Part shown: in pieces, positions 1 through 6,536 of the stretch
Layout of the letters: every line of letters begins with the position of its first letter
How positions within the stretch are numbered: position 1 is the stretch's first letter
Source of the DNA: Fusobacterium sp.
GTDB taxonomy: Bacteria; Fusobacteriota; Fusobacteriia; Fusobacteriales; Fusobacteriaceae
Reading direction: 5' to 3'
Length of the DNA: 21,800 nt
NCBI GenBank assembly: GCA_020024915.1
Contig: JAHHSZ010000020.1
Location: 1-21,800 of the forward strand
Position numbers and translations under genes: made by a program
Notes under the pieces: generated by a model
What the model saw: only the letters and a program-made list of their open reading frames with translations
The model's database searches: none
Told to the model about the DNA's origin: nothing

Positions 1-9
1 TTATTTTTA

Positions 10-324
10 TTATGATCTTGAAAAATCTATAACATCTTCTTTTGAAGAAAGTCCAACTAATTTATTTGTAACTTCTCCATTTTTGAAAAGTAATAAAGTA
101 GGTATGCTCATAACCCTAAATTGAGCTGCTAACTCCTCTTCTTCATCAATGTTTATCTTAGCAATCTTTACAGTTCCTGCTAACTCTCCATCAACTTCTT
201 CTAAGACTGGTGCTAAAGCTTTACAAGGTCCACACCAAGATGCCCAGAAATCAATTACTATTGGTTCTTTTGATTGTAATACTTCCCTTTCAAAATTTTC
301 TTTTGTTATATGTAATATTGCCAT
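10..324 (-). CDS. trxA: Thioredoxin
   Basis: This is a small cytoplasmic protein-disulfide reductase of 104 residues, the usual thioredoxin length. The active site WCGPC is at residues 30-34, inside the classic FWASWCGPCK context. The cis-proline loop (SIPT, Pro75) and the C-terminal FKNGE...G strand pattern are intact. I start it at the ATG at 324 because AAGGAGG lies 8 nt upstream. The nine further upstream codons that are open in frame would place the ribosome site inside the gene, so they are excluded. It follows the folate genes but has its own promoter overlapping the end of folP. No thioredoxin reductase gene is visible nearby. The stop is TAA at 10-12; too little sequence remains beyond it to judge a terminator. 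Confidence 0.97.
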   Translation of the reverse strand: MAILHITKENFEREVLQSKEPIVIDFWASWCGPCKALAPVLEEVDGELAGTVKIAKINIDEEEELAAQFRVMSIPTLLLFKNGEVTNKLVGLSSKEDVIDFSRS

Positions 325-353
325 CGTATAAACCTCCTTAATATTTTTCAATC

Positions 354-368
354 TATACTATTAGTATA
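354..368. promoter_or_regulatory. Palindrome over the trxA -10 and start site
   Basis: TATACTATTAGTATA is a perfect 7+1+7 palindrome. It covers the trxA -10 hexamer and the expected start point. The position suits a repressor site. However, the sequence is all A/T except two bases, so chance is a real alternative. No regulator can be named. Confidence 0.3.
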
Positions 369-391
369 TACTATTTTTTTATTTTTGTCTA
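363..391 (-). promoter_or_regulatory. Promoter of trxA
   Basis: The -35 is TAGACA (386-391), followed by a 17-bp spacer and the -10 TATACT (363-368), read on the minus strand. Each hexamer matches the sigma-70 consensus at five of six positions. Transcription should start near 356 and give a leader of about 32 nt that contains AAGGAGG. The promoter sits immediately next to the folP stop codon (395-397). Confidence 0.7.
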
Positions 392-394
392 TCA

Positions 395-1654
395 CTATCT
401 TTTTATAATTTTATCTGTAATCATAGCTGCCCTTTTATTGGATAATACATCATGAACTCTAACTATGTCCACACCTTTTTCTATCCCTATAACTGTAGTT
501 GCAACTGTTCCATCTACTCTCTCTTCAGGTGGTATCTCTCCCAATATTGTTCCTATAAATCTTTTTCTTGATGTACCTAAAAGCAATCTTCCTAAATCTC
601 TCAATTCTTGTAATCTTGATAATACTTCCAAATTCTCATCTATACCTTTTCCAAATCCAATTCCGGGATCTAATATGATTCTCTCTTTAGAGATTCCATA
701 ACTTTCAGCTATTTTATAAGTCTTTTCAAAAAACTTCTTCATAGTCATAATTATATCCTCTCTATACTCTTTTCCATTCTGGTTGTGCATAGCAATCACT
801 GGTACATCATATTTTTTTACTACTTCTGCCATCTCTCCATTATCATATTGTAAACCCCATATATCATTTAGTATATGAGCACCAGCTTCAAAAGCTGCCT
901 TTGCAACTTCATTCTTGTAGGTATCTACAGAAACAATAGCTCCCAGTTCAACAACTTTTTTTATCACTGGTATTACTCTATCTATCTCCTCTTGTGCACT
1001 TATCTCAACATATCCAGGTCTAGTAGACTCACCACCAATATCTATTATATCTACTCCCTCTTCTATCATCTTTTTAGCGTGCTCTACAGCTTTTTCTAAA
1101 GTATTATGTTGTCCTCCATCAGAAAAAGAATCAGGGGTTACATTCAAAATTCCCATTATTAGAGTTCTTTTACCTAATTCTATCTCTTTATCTCTACACT
1201 TTAATACTTGTACCTCTCTTCTATTTTTTTTATATACCATAGGTACAAATCTAATCCCTTTTATATTCTGCTCCTCATCCGTAACTGTAAATCCCATCTT
1301 TTTATAAATATTTATAGCATTCAATGATGAGTTTACTGTTATCTCATTCTCCTTAGTCAAAGATAATATTTTTTGAAAAAGCTCTTTTCCTATTCCCTTT
1401 CTTTGATAGTACTTTTTTACAAAGAACAAACATATGTGTTGTCTATCCTGTAATCCAATTATTCCAACTAACTCTCTTCTATCATAAGTTCCATATATTT
1501 CAAATGAATTAATTAATTCTCTACAGTCTAAAAACTTTCTAAACTCTTCGACACCTGAACGATTATAGTTAAATGCTTCACTCTCTAAAAAAACGTCCCA
1601 AACAAGCTTTAATGCCTTGTTTATCTCTAATTTTTCAAGCTTCCTAATCTCCAT
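395..1654 (-). CDS. folP: GNAT acetyltransferase-dihydropteroate synthase fusion
   Basis: The 419-residue protein has two parts. Residues about 1-142 look like a GNAT N-acetyltransferase: the acetyl-CoA loop is QRKGIG (84-89), followed by the NSSLNAINIYKKMGF stretch (108-122) typical of the GNAT C-terminal half. Residues about 150-419 are a complete dihydropteroate synthase, which joins p-aminobenzoate to the pterin pyrophosphate to give dihydropteroate. Its motifs are NVTPDSFSDGG (171-181), GGESTRPG (207-214), the aspartate of SVDTYK (D244), ND (263-264), DPGIGFGK (329-336), SRKRF (362-366) and RVHD (399-402). The reading frame is continuous through the joint, with no ribosome site ahead of the DHPS part. 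The ATG overlaps the end of the folB-folK gene by 11 nt, which implies coupled translation. The substrate of the GNAT part is unknown. Confidence 0.93.
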   Translation of the reverse strand: MEIRKLEKLEINKALKLVWDVFLESEAFNYNRSGVEEFRKFLDCRELINSFEIYGTYDRRELVGIIGLQDRQHICLFFVKKYYQRKGIGKELFQKILSLTKENEITVNSSLNAINIYKKMGFTVTDEEQNIKGIRFVPMVYKKNRREVQVLKCRDKEIELGKRTLIMGILNVTPDSFSDGGQHNTLEKAVEHAKKMIEEGVDIIDIGGESTRPGYVEISAQEEIDRVIPVIKKVVELGAIVSVDTYKNEVAKAAFEAGAHILNDIWGLQYDNGEMAEVVKKYDVPVIAMHNQNGKEYREDIIMTMKKFFEKTYKIAESYGISKERIILDPGIGFGKGIDENLEVLSRLQELRDLGRLLLGTSRKRFIGTILGEIPPEERVDGTVATTVIGIEKGVDIVRVHDVLSNKRAAMITDKIIKR

Positions 1655-2480
1655 TTTTTACCCCACTCTCTTTTATCTTTCTAGCTAACATTGAGATACT
1701 CTTTCTTTCCAATGGATGAATGTAATTTGGAGCAATCTCTGCTAATAGATCTAGTACAAACTCTCTTTCACATATCCAAGGGTGTGGAACAGCTAAATTA
1801 TCCTTTTCTATTACCTTATTATCATAGAATAAAATATCAATATCTATTATTCTAGGTCCCCATTTTATCTCTCTCACTCTTCCCATTTCCAATTCTATTT
1901 TTAAAATAGATGTCAAAAACTCTTGGGCTGTCATAAGTGTTTTTACTTCTAAGCAAGCATTTAAAAAATTGTCCTGCTCCACATAACCAAAAGGTTCTGT
2001 CTCTAATATTGTACTTTTTTTAGTTACAGTTGTATCTTTTAATTCTTCAATTCTTTTGATAGCTTCTAACAGATTCTCTCTTTTTTCTCCCATATTACTT
2101 CCTAAAGAGAGATATATTCTATGCCATTTTCTCACAATCTCTATAGCTACATTTTCAAAGTGCATCTGTAGTGGAGCCCATGGTTTTTTTACTGTAACTT
2201 TTACCTCTTTTACTAATTCATATTTTTTTAAAATCATCTCTGCTATCTCTTCAGCACAGCTCTCTAGCAAATCTACACTCTTTTCAAAAAATAATTTTTC
2301 AACATCTTGAGCAACTAACCCATAGTGAACTGATTTACTTAAATCTCCTGTTTTCCCAGCTTCTCTTGTATCTACAGTAAGCTCTAAAGATACCAAAAAC
2401 TTTTGTCCCAATTTCTTTTCTTCAGGAAATACCCCGTGAAATCCTATAAACTCTAGGTTATTTATATATATTTTATCCAT
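1644..2480 (-). CDS. folBK: Dihydroneopterin aldolase-HPPK fusion (FolB-FolK)
   Basis: This bifunctional folate enzyme has 278 residues. Residues 1 to about 118 are dihydroneopterin aldolase (GFHGVFPEE at 13-21 and the catalytic-lysine strand VTVKKP at 95-100), which makes 6-hydroxymethyl-dihydropterin. Residues about 120-278 are 6-hydroxymethyl-dihydropterin pyrophosphokinase. That part has LSLGSNMG (124-131), WGPRIIDIDIL (207-217, with the two metal-binding aspartates D213 and D215) and PHPWICER (232-239). It therefore carries out the two steps between FolE chemistry and FolP. The ATG is preceded by GGTGATATA, which overlaps the spacer after the folE stop (10-nt gap). Fusions of FolB and FolK are known in several phyla, so the arrangement is not new in itself. 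Confidence 0.95.
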   Translation of the reverse strand: MDKIYINNLEFIGFHGVFPEEKKLGQKFLVSLELTVDTREAGKTGDLSKSVHYGLVAQDVEKLFFEKSVDLLESCAEEIAEMILKKYELVKEVKVTVKKPWAPLQMHFENVAIEIVRKWHRIYLSLGSNMGEKRENLLEAIKRIEELKDTTVTKKSTILETEPFGYVEQDNFLNACLEVKTLMTAQEFLTSILKIELEMGRVREIKWGPRIIDIDILFYDNKVIEKDNLAVPHPWICEREFVLDLLAEIAPNYIHPLERKSISMLARKIKESGVKNGD

Positions 2481-2490
2481 TATATCACCA

Positions 2491-3042
2491 CTATTTTAAT
2501 AAAGTTAAAACCTCTACTCTTCTATTTATATCCTGTTCAAAGATTCCTCGATATGAAGTAGTTATTATTTGACTATTCTCTTTTTTAGCACCTCTCATTG
2601 TCATACACAGATGTCTTGCTTTTATTATTACCATAACTCCTTGGCAATCAAGTGTATTGTATATTACATCTGCTAACTCACTCCCTAATCTTTCCTGTAT
2701 TTGAGGTCTTTTTGCTAGTATCTCTATACTTTTGATAATATCTCCAAAACCTACTATCTTACCATTTGGAATATATAGTACATCTATTGTTCCAAAAAAG
2801 GGTAGAAAATGGTGCTCACACATAGAGTAAAAGTCTATTGATTTTTCTATTACTAGATCATTACTATTTATTGAAAAATGTCTCTGTAAAGGTTCACTTG
2901 GATCCTTGTCAATTCCTGCAAATAACTCTGAATAACTCTGTGCAACTCTTTGCGGAGTCTCTCTCAATCCCTCTCTTCTTCCATCTTCTCCTATCCCATC
3001 CAATATGGCCTTAAAAGCTTCCTCTATCTTTTCTAACTCCAT
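2491..3042 (-). CDS. folE: GTP cyclohydrolase I (type IA)
   Basis: This is the first enzyme of folate synthesis. It converts GTP to 7,8-dihydroneopterin triphosphate. At 183 residues it is of typical core length. The zinc ligands are visible as C75 and H78 in MCEHH and C146 in HLCMTMRG. The neighbouring H77 and H144 match the catalytic histidines of the family. The C-terminal SYRGIF motif is present. The start is ATG at 3042 with AGAGGA about 8 nt upstream. It is the first gene of folE-folBK-folP, behind the terminator of the glyQ-glyS operon. I could not find a convincing promoter in the short gap: only a CATAAT at 3060-3065 without a matching -35. Confidence 0.96.
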   Translation of the reverse strand: MELEKIEEAFKAILDGIGEDGRREGLRETPQRVAQSYSELFAGIDKDPSEPLQRHFSINSNDLVIEKSIDFYSMCEHHFLPFFGTIDVLYIPNGKIVGFGDIIKSIEILAKRPQIQERLGSELADVIYNTLDCQGVMVIIKARHLCMTMRGAKKENSQIITTSYRGIFEQDINRRVEVLTLLK

Positions 3043-3076
3043 CTTCTCTTCCTCTTTCTATTATGTTAAAATTTTT

Positions 3077-3108
3077 AAAAAAGAGGATAACAATAGCTAT
3101 CCTCTTTT
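3077..3108 (-). terminator. Intrinsic terminator after glyS
   Basis: A perfect 11-bp stem (3079-3089 with 3098-3108; AAAAGAGGATA on the upstream arm) with an 8-nt loop is followed on the minus strand by a run of T. It begins 3 bp past the glyS stop codon. It closes the tex-to-glyS operon and separates it from folE. Confidence 0.85.
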
Positions 3109-3111
3109 GTC

Positions 3112-5178
3112 TTATCTTTCTTCTATTTGATTTAAATCTGCCATCTTACTAAAGAGATCAGTTAAAAATCTTAGTTGAGATAGTCTATTATTTTTAATAG
3201 TTTCATCTTTGTCCATAACTATTATTTTATCAAAATAGTTATTGATTATATCTTTTCCAGTAGTTATCTCTTTTAAATATTTAGAATAATCTTTATTAAC
3301 TAAAGCCTCTTCTACTTTTTCATTTAAGCTCATTGAAAAGTTATATAACTCTTTCTCAATCTCCTCTTTAAATAAAGCTGTATTTACTCTTATATCTCTA
3401 TGATCTTTTGAGATGTTTCCTACTCTTTTTAATACAGGTAAAAGCTCTCCAAATTCTTTCTCTTTTGCAAAAGCTTCAAGAGTTTTTACTTTCTCTAATG
3501 CCTCTACTATATTATCATAGTCTCTATTTAATACGGCATCTATTACATCTTTGCTAAATCCCATATCTCCAAAGATATTGATCTCTCTTTGTTTAAAAAA
3601 CTCTAATACCTCTGCTTCAACCTCTGCTCTATCTCTTTTTAGTACTCCATCAGCTTGTAAAGTATCCATAGATTTATTTACAAGAGCTTTTAAAGAGATA
3701 TTTAATTTTGAATTGATGATTATGTTTACAATTCCTAAAGCTGCTCTTCTTAAAGCAAATGGGTCTTTAGATCCACTTGGTATAACTCCTACACCAAAAC
3801 AACCAACTAGAGTATCCAGTCTATCAGAGATACCAGCTATAATTCCTTCCATCTCTGTAGGTAGTAAATCTCCTTGGAATCTTGGATAGTAATGCTCTTT
3901 TATTCCTAGAGAAACTTTCTCATTTTCACCTGATTTTAAAGCATAATCTGCTCCCATAAATCCTTGTAATTTAGTAAACTCTTTCTCTCCAATCATATTT
4001 GAAACTAGATCTGCTTTTGCTAAGTATACAGTTCTTAAAACATCTTCTCTTCTATCTGCACAACCTAATACGTCCACTAAATAGTTAGCTATCTCTCTAC
4101 TTCTCTCTATTTTTTGGTATATAGTTCCTAAATCTTTTTGGAAAACAACAGTTTTTAATTTCTCTACATTATCTGCTAATGGGTGTTTTAAATCCTCTTG
4201 ATAGAAGAATCTAGCATCTGCTAATCTAGCTGATAATACTTTCTCATTTCCTTTTCTTACATAATCAGAACTCTCTACACCATTTCTTACAACAACAAAT
4301 TTAGGTAGTAATTTTCCATTATTATCTAAAATTGGGAAATATCTTTGGTGTACTTGCATTGATATTATTAAAACCTCTTGTGGTACCTCTAAGAAATCTG
4401 AATTAAAAGTTCCAACTATAGGACAAGGGTACTCTATTAAGTTTGTTACCTCATCTAATAGCTCATCTTCTATGTGTACTTGCTCTCCAGCTTCAGCACA
4501 TTTTGCTACTAGATCTTTTACTAGAGCTCTTCTCTCATCTAGATCTATAATTACATTGTTCTCTCTTATTTTGGTAAAGTACTCATCTATATTTGATACT
4601 TCAAACTCTTTTCCAAAGAATCTATGTCCTCTTGATCTATTTCCGCTAGTTATTCCCTCTATTTCAAAAGATATTACCTCTGAATCACATAGAGCTAAGA
4701 ACCATTGAACTGGTCTTGCAAATCTTAATTTTTTATCAGCCCATTTCATTGATTTTGGAAAGTTTAATTCGAGAACTAGAGATTTTAATATCTCTGTTAA
4801 TAACTCTTTTGTCTCTCTTCCTTTCATAAATTTTCTAGCAGCTATGTACTCTCCCTTTGGAGTTTCCACAATCTCTAATTGCTCAGGCTCTATACCTTGT
4901 GTTTTAGCAAATCCAAGCCCTGCTCTGGATAGCTCTCCATTTACATAAGCTACACTCTTAGCAGGTCCCATATTTACAAGATTTAAATCCTCCTGTTTTT
5001 CAGCTAAATTATGAACGTCTAAAATAAGTCTTCTTGGTGTCCCATAAGTTTTTATCTCATCAAATTTAATTCTTTCAGTTTCTAATTTTGTTTCTAAATT
5101 ATGTTTTAAATCATTTAGTGCCTGCTTCAAAAATCTTGCTGGCAACTCCTCCATTCCAATTTCAAATAGTAATCTCAA
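3112..5178 (-). CDS. glyS: Glycyl-tRNA synthetase beta subunit
   Basis: This is the beta chain of the alpha2-beta2 bacterial glycyl-tRNA synthetase, 688 residues, normal for the family. The N-terminus reads LLFEIGMEELPARFL, the hallmark of GlyS. The middle contains the SMKWADKKLRFARPVQW segment and GSKDPFALRR, and the C-terminal part (about 560-688) is the DALR-like anticodon-binding region. The beta chain supplies tRNA recognition and needs the alpha chain for aminoacylation. The start codon is TTG (5176-5178). GGAGG lies 7 nt upstream, and the next in-frame ATG would cut off the conserved N-terminus. It follows glyQ after 13 nt and is the last gene of its operon. Confidence 0.96.
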   Translation of the reverse strand: MRLLFEIGMEELPARFLKQALNDLKHNLETKLETERIKFDEIKTYGTPRRLILDVHNLAEKQEDLNLVNMGPAKSVAYVNGELSRAGLGFAKTQGIEPEQLEIVETPKGEYIAARKFMKGRETKELLTEILKSLVLELNFPKSMKWADKKLRFARPVQWFLALCDSEVISFEIEGITSGNRSRGHRFFGKEFEVSNIDEYFTKIRENNVIIDLDERRALVKDLVAKCAEAGEQVHIEDELLDEVTNLIEYPCPIVGTFNSDFLEVPQEVLIISMQVHQRYFPILDNNGKLLPKFVVVRNGVESSDYVRKGNEKVLSARLADARFFYQEDLKHPLADNVEKLKTVVFQKDLGTIYQKIERSREIANYLVDVLGCADRREDVLRTVYLAKADLVSNMIGEKEFTKLQGFMGADYALKSGENEKVSLGIKEHYYPRFQGDLLPTEMEGIIAGISDRLDTLVGCFGVGVIPSGSKDPFALRRAALGIVNIIINSKLNISLKALVNKSMDTLQADGVLKRDRAEVEAEVLEFFKQREINIFGDMGFSKDVIDAVLNRDYDNIVEALEKVKTLEAFAKEKEFGELLPVLKRVGNISKDHRDIRVNTALFKEEIEKELYNFSMSLNEKVEEALVNKDYSKYLKEITTGKDIINNYFDKIIVMDKDETIKNNRLSQLRFLTDLFSKMADLNQIEER

Positions 5179-5191
5179 TGTTCTTCCTCCT

Positions 5192-6061
5192 CTATTTTTT
5201 TAATAATGGATATCCTAAATCTTTTCTATTTTGAACATAAACTTCAGCACATCTTCTTGCTAAATTTCTAACTCTTAATATATATGCCATCCTCTCAGTA
5301 GTAGATATAGCTCCTCTTGAATCCAGTACGTTAAAAACATGAGAACATTTTAATACATAATCATATGCTGGTAATACTAATCCTTCATCTAGTATTCTAC
5401 TTGCTTCTTTTTCATATTCATCGAACCATTTAAAATGTTTATCTAAATCTGCTAATTCAAAAGAATATTTAGAATTCTCATATTCAAACTGGAATCTCAT
5501 ATCTCCATATTTGACACCAGGTGCCCACTCTAAATCATAAATATTCTCTTTATTTTGTATGTATAATGCAATTCTTTCTAATCCGTAAGTAATCTCAACA
5601 GGAATAGGATCTAACTCTAAACCTCCTACTTGTTGAAAATATGTAAACTGAGTAACTTCCATTCCATCTAGCCATACTTCCCAACCAAGTCCCCATGCTC
5701 CTAATGTAGGTGATTCCCAGTCATCTTCAACAAAACGGATATCATGTTTTTCTGGCTCTATTCCTAATACCCTTAAACTTTCTAAATAAAGTTCTTGAAT
5801 ATTTAATGGAGAGGGTTTCATTATAACTTGAAATTGGTGATGTTGATATACTCTATTTGGATTTTCTCCATATCTTCCATCTTTTGGTCTTCTTGATGGC
5901 TCAACATATGCCACATTCCATGGCTCCGGTCCTAGTGACATGAGGAATGTGTTCGGGTTAAATGTCCCTGCTCCCTTTTCTATATCATAAGGATTTCCTA
6001 ATACACACCCTTTTGAACTCCAATATTTTTGAAGAGCAAAAATTATCTCTTGAAATGTCAT
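5192..6061 (-). CDS. glyQ: Glycyl-tRNA synthetase alpha subunit
   Basis: This is the catalytic alpha chain of the heterotetrameric glycyl-tRNA synthetase, 289 residues, which forms glycyl-adenylate and charges tRNA-Gly with GlyS. The class II motif 2 region is clear: YVEPSRRPKDGRYGENPNR (52-70) followed by YQHHQFQVIMKPSP (72-85). LGAWGLGWEVWLDGMEV and ITYGLERIA are also typical. The ATG overlaps the lspA stop in an ATGA, a 4-nt overlap that suggests translational coupling. The next gene, glyS, starts 13 nt downstream. No T-box leader is possible because there is no room between the genes. Confidence 0.97.
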   Translation of the reverse strand: MTFQEIIFALQKYWSSKGCVLGNPYDIEKGAGTFNPNTFLMSLGPEPWNVAYVEPSRRPKDGRYGENPNRVYQHHQFQVIMKPSPLNIQELYLESLRVLGIEPEKHDIRFVEDDWESPTLGAWGLGWEVWLDGMEVTQFTYFQQVGGLELDPIPVEITYGLERIALYIQNKENIYDLEWAPGVKYGDMRFQFEYENSKYSFELADLDKHFKWFDEYEKEASRILDEGLVLPAYDYVLKCSHVFNVLDSRGAISTTERMAYILRVRNLARRCAEVYVQNRKDLGYPLLKK

Positions 6062-6528
6062 TGCTTATCCTCCTCTTTTTCTCTCTTCTCTCTTAAAATT
6101 AATTGATCTAACAATATAAATATTACACCTATATTTATCCATACATCTGCAACATTAAATACATATGACCAGATACCTCTAAAGTCTACCATATCCACTA
6201 CGTATCCTCTAAAAGCTCTATCTATCATATTTCCAACTGCACCTGACAATATATAGATAAATCCAAGCTTCTCTATAAAAGATAATTTATTTTTTTCTTT
6301 ATATAAGTAATAAGCAATAGCTACAATTGCTATAATTGTAGCTACACTTATTATATCTAGTTTTCCTTGAAACATTCCAAAGGCAATACCTCTATTTTTT
6401 ACATAAGTTATGTGAAAAAAGTTGTTTATCATAGGTATTGTCTCTCCCTCTAGCATATTTAAATCTATTAAATATTTAGACAATTGATCAATACCTACAA
6501 GTATCAAGATTAAAACTATATATATCAT
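6058..6528 (-). CDS. lspA: Lipoprotein signal peptidase (signal peptidase II)
   Basis: This is an inner-membrane aspartyl peptidase that removes signal peptides from diacylglyceryl-modified prolipoproteins. It has 156 residues and four hydrophobic segments (about 1-20, 57-76, 86-104 and 127-144), as expected. Family motifs are VDQLSKYL (GIDQLSKYL here, 12-20), NRGIAFG (45-51), GAVGNMIDR (96-104), VVDMVDF (110-116) and FNVADVWI (124-131). By family comparison the catalytic pair is D112 and D128. The start is ATG with AGGAG 5 nt upstream; that AGGAG overlaps the TAG stop of ileS. It sits between two aminoacyl-tRNA synthetases. The ileS-lspA pairing is common in bacteria. Confidence 0.96.
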   Translation of the reverse strand: MIYIVLILILVGIDQLSKYLIDLNMLEGETIPMINNFFHITYVKNRGIAFGMFQGKLDIISVATIIAIVAIAYYLYKEKNKLSFIEKLGFIYILSGAVGNMIDRAFRGYVVDMVDFRGIWSYVFNVADVWINIGVIFILLDQLILREKREKEEDKQ

Positions 6529-6536
6529 ACTTTCTC

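Noticed and set aside
325..351. Nine-codon upstream extension of thioredoxin
   Set aside because: It would put the AAGGAGG site inside the gene and start near the predicted transcription start. The ATG at 324 fits family length.
3043..3076. Promoter for folE
   Set aside because: A CATAAT at 3060-3065 is present, but no acceptable -35 lies 16-18 bp upstream, where the terminator stem is. Not strong enough to annotate.
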